Source of the DNA: Bdellovibrionales bacterium
GTDB taxonomy: Bacteria > Bdellovibrionota > Bdellovibrionia > Bdellovibrionales > JAMPXM01
Length of the DNA stretch: 6,684 nucleotides
Reading direction: 5' to 3'
NCBI GenBank assembly: GCA_005792225.1
Contig: SXSP01000407.1
Span: forward strand, 1-6,684
Below, piece by piece: positions 6,177 through 6,684 of the stretch. A program made the position numbers and the translations under genes. How positions within the stretch are numbered: position 1 is the stretch's first letter; the number at the start of each line of letters is the position of its first letter. A model generated the notes under the pieces. The model was given only the letters and a program-made list of their open reading frames with translations. It did not search any database and was not told the DNA's origin.

Positions 6177-6533
6177 CTGAATGGAGACTTCCCGACCCGT
6201 TGTCACAACGGCCGACTGAACGCTTCGACAGCTCCACTTTGACGTTTCAAGATTGTACTGGATGCTCTTCAAAATCGATTTGCACGTATCCAACGAACGA
6301 TTGGTTCCAACCACTTCGTCCACGCCACCCTTAGAGTAGCTGACCGCGCACCCCGCGGGAGGTTTCTGTGCGGCCGGCTTCTGAGCAGCCATTCCGTTCG
6401 GAAGAATTTTGATCGTACGAACGTTCTTCTGGTTTTTGCAAAGAACAAAGGCCGAAGCCTTCTGATCGACGGCGGCGGATGCCCCGTGGAAGCCGAAAAA
6501 AATCAGCATCGAAATCGGAACGATCATGCGCAT
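6174..6533 (-). CDS. Small secreted four-cysteine protein of unknown function
   Basis: The 119-residue product starts with a signal peptide (Arg2, a hydrophobic core MIVPISMLIFFGF, and GASA with likely cleavage after Ala20). The mature part of about 99 residues has four cysteines (32, 62, 84, 102), an even number that suits two disulfides in the periplasm. It also has a KGGVDEVVG segment (68-76), a probable helix after it (CKSILKSIQYNLE) and a final WSCRSV. A short tandem duplication, AAQKP twice (49-58), lies between the first two cysteines. The ATG at 6533 follows GGGAG at about 8 bases; a second ATG at 6527 is less well placed. It is the first gene visible in the minus-strand unit. I recall similar small exported proteins in predatory Bdellovibrio-like bacteria, but no function is known to me. 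Confidence 0.78.
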   Translation of the reverse strand: MRMIVPISMLIFFGFHGASAAVDQKASAFVLCKNQKNVRTIKILPNGMAAQKPAAQKPPAGCAVSYSKGGVDEVVGTNRSLDTCKSILKSIQYNLETSKWSCRSVQSAVVTTGREVSIQ

Positions 6534-6571
6534 TCACATCTCCCGTACGGTTCACGTTTTGCGTGCTCTTA

Positions 6572-6577
6572 AATATA
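6572..6577 (-). promoter_or_regulatory. Candidate -10 element for the minus-strand unit
   Basis: The minus strand reads TATATT here (five of six to TATAAT), 38 bases before the ATG at 6533. This is the most AT-rich spot between the terminator and the gene. No good -35 sits at 16-18 bases; GTGACG is nearby but too close. Initiation near 6565 would give a leader of about 32 bases. Confidence 0.3.
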
Positions 6578-6631
6578 TCGAACCCGCGTCACGAGAGGAA
6601 TTCCGAAAAGGTCCTGATTCACTCAAAAAGT

Positions 6632-6665
6632 AAAAAAAAGAGGGAGACTCAGTCTCCCTCTTTTT
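6632..6665 (-). terminator. Strong intrinsic terminator of a gene to the right of the window
   Basis: GAGGGAGAC and GTCTCCCTC form a perfect stem around a three-base loop, flanked by A and T runs that extend the pairing. Read on the minus strand the stem is followed by eight Ts (6632-6639); read on the plus strand by five. No plus-strand gene precedes it in the last 4.7 kb, so it most likely ends a minus-strand gene entering from beyond 6684. It also insulates the unit starting at 6533. The tail of that outer gene may occupy the last bases of the window, but I cannot fix its frame. Confidence 0.88.
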
Positions 6666-6684
6666 CGCTCTCTGGCTTCAAGAA

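Noticed and set aside
6543..6563. Small palindromes CCGTACGG and CACG-CAAAA-CGTG in the leader of the 6533 gene
   Set aside because: They are short enough to occur by chance, have no repeat partners elsewhere in the window, and lie in a spot where no known operator can be recognised.

Overview
The window reads as ordinary, compact chromosomal DNA of a Gram-negative, respiring bacterium. The evidence is a lipid A acyltransferase (LpxD), Sec-type signal peptides on two small proteins, and an ETF:quinone oxidoreductase. Base composition is moderately GC-rich. The protein sequences and the two small exported proteins remind me of Bdellovibrionota or related former Deltaproteobacteria, but this placement is an impression and was not tested by a search.

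Layout, left to right. (1) 1-968, + strand: lpxD, cut at its 5' end by the window edge. (2) 965-1396, - strand: cdd, cytidine deaminase, converging on lpxD with a 4-base stop-codon overlap. (3) 1397-1541: a divergent promoter region. (4) 1542-1967, + strand: a four-helix membrane protein of unknown function with a strong hairpin in its last codons. (5) 1968-3095, - strand: rlmL-like THUMP 23S rRNA guanine-N2 methyltransferase, whose stop codon directly abuts that of gene 4. A hairpin in its 5' leader covers its ribosome binding site. (6) 3165-3194: terminator for the next gene. (7) 3195-4919, - strand: ETF:quinone oxidoreductase with a cysteine-rich C-terminal iron-sulfur domain. (8) 5006-5272, - strand: small secreted protein. 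(9) 5318-6166, - strand: nitrilase-superfamily amidase (Nit1/Nit2 type). (10) 6174-6533, - strand: small secreted protein with four cysteines. (11) 6534-6684: a leader with a candidate promoter and a strong terminator for a minus-strand gene lying to the right of the window.

Genes 10, 9 and 8 are closely spaced and all on the minus strand, so they probably form one transcription unit. It may read into the ETF:QO gene, which also has a weak candidate promoter of its own. The genes do not form one pathway: they cover envelope lipid synthesis, pyrimidine salvage, rRNA modification, electron transfer to quinone and metabolite repair.

I see no defence system, mobile element, CRISPR array, tRNA or rRNA, and no clearly new multi-gene system. 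The points most worth checking are the RBS-masking hairpin upstream of rlmL, the eight-cysteine iron-sulfur domain of the ETF:QO, and the hairpin embedded at the convergent junction near 1928-1961.
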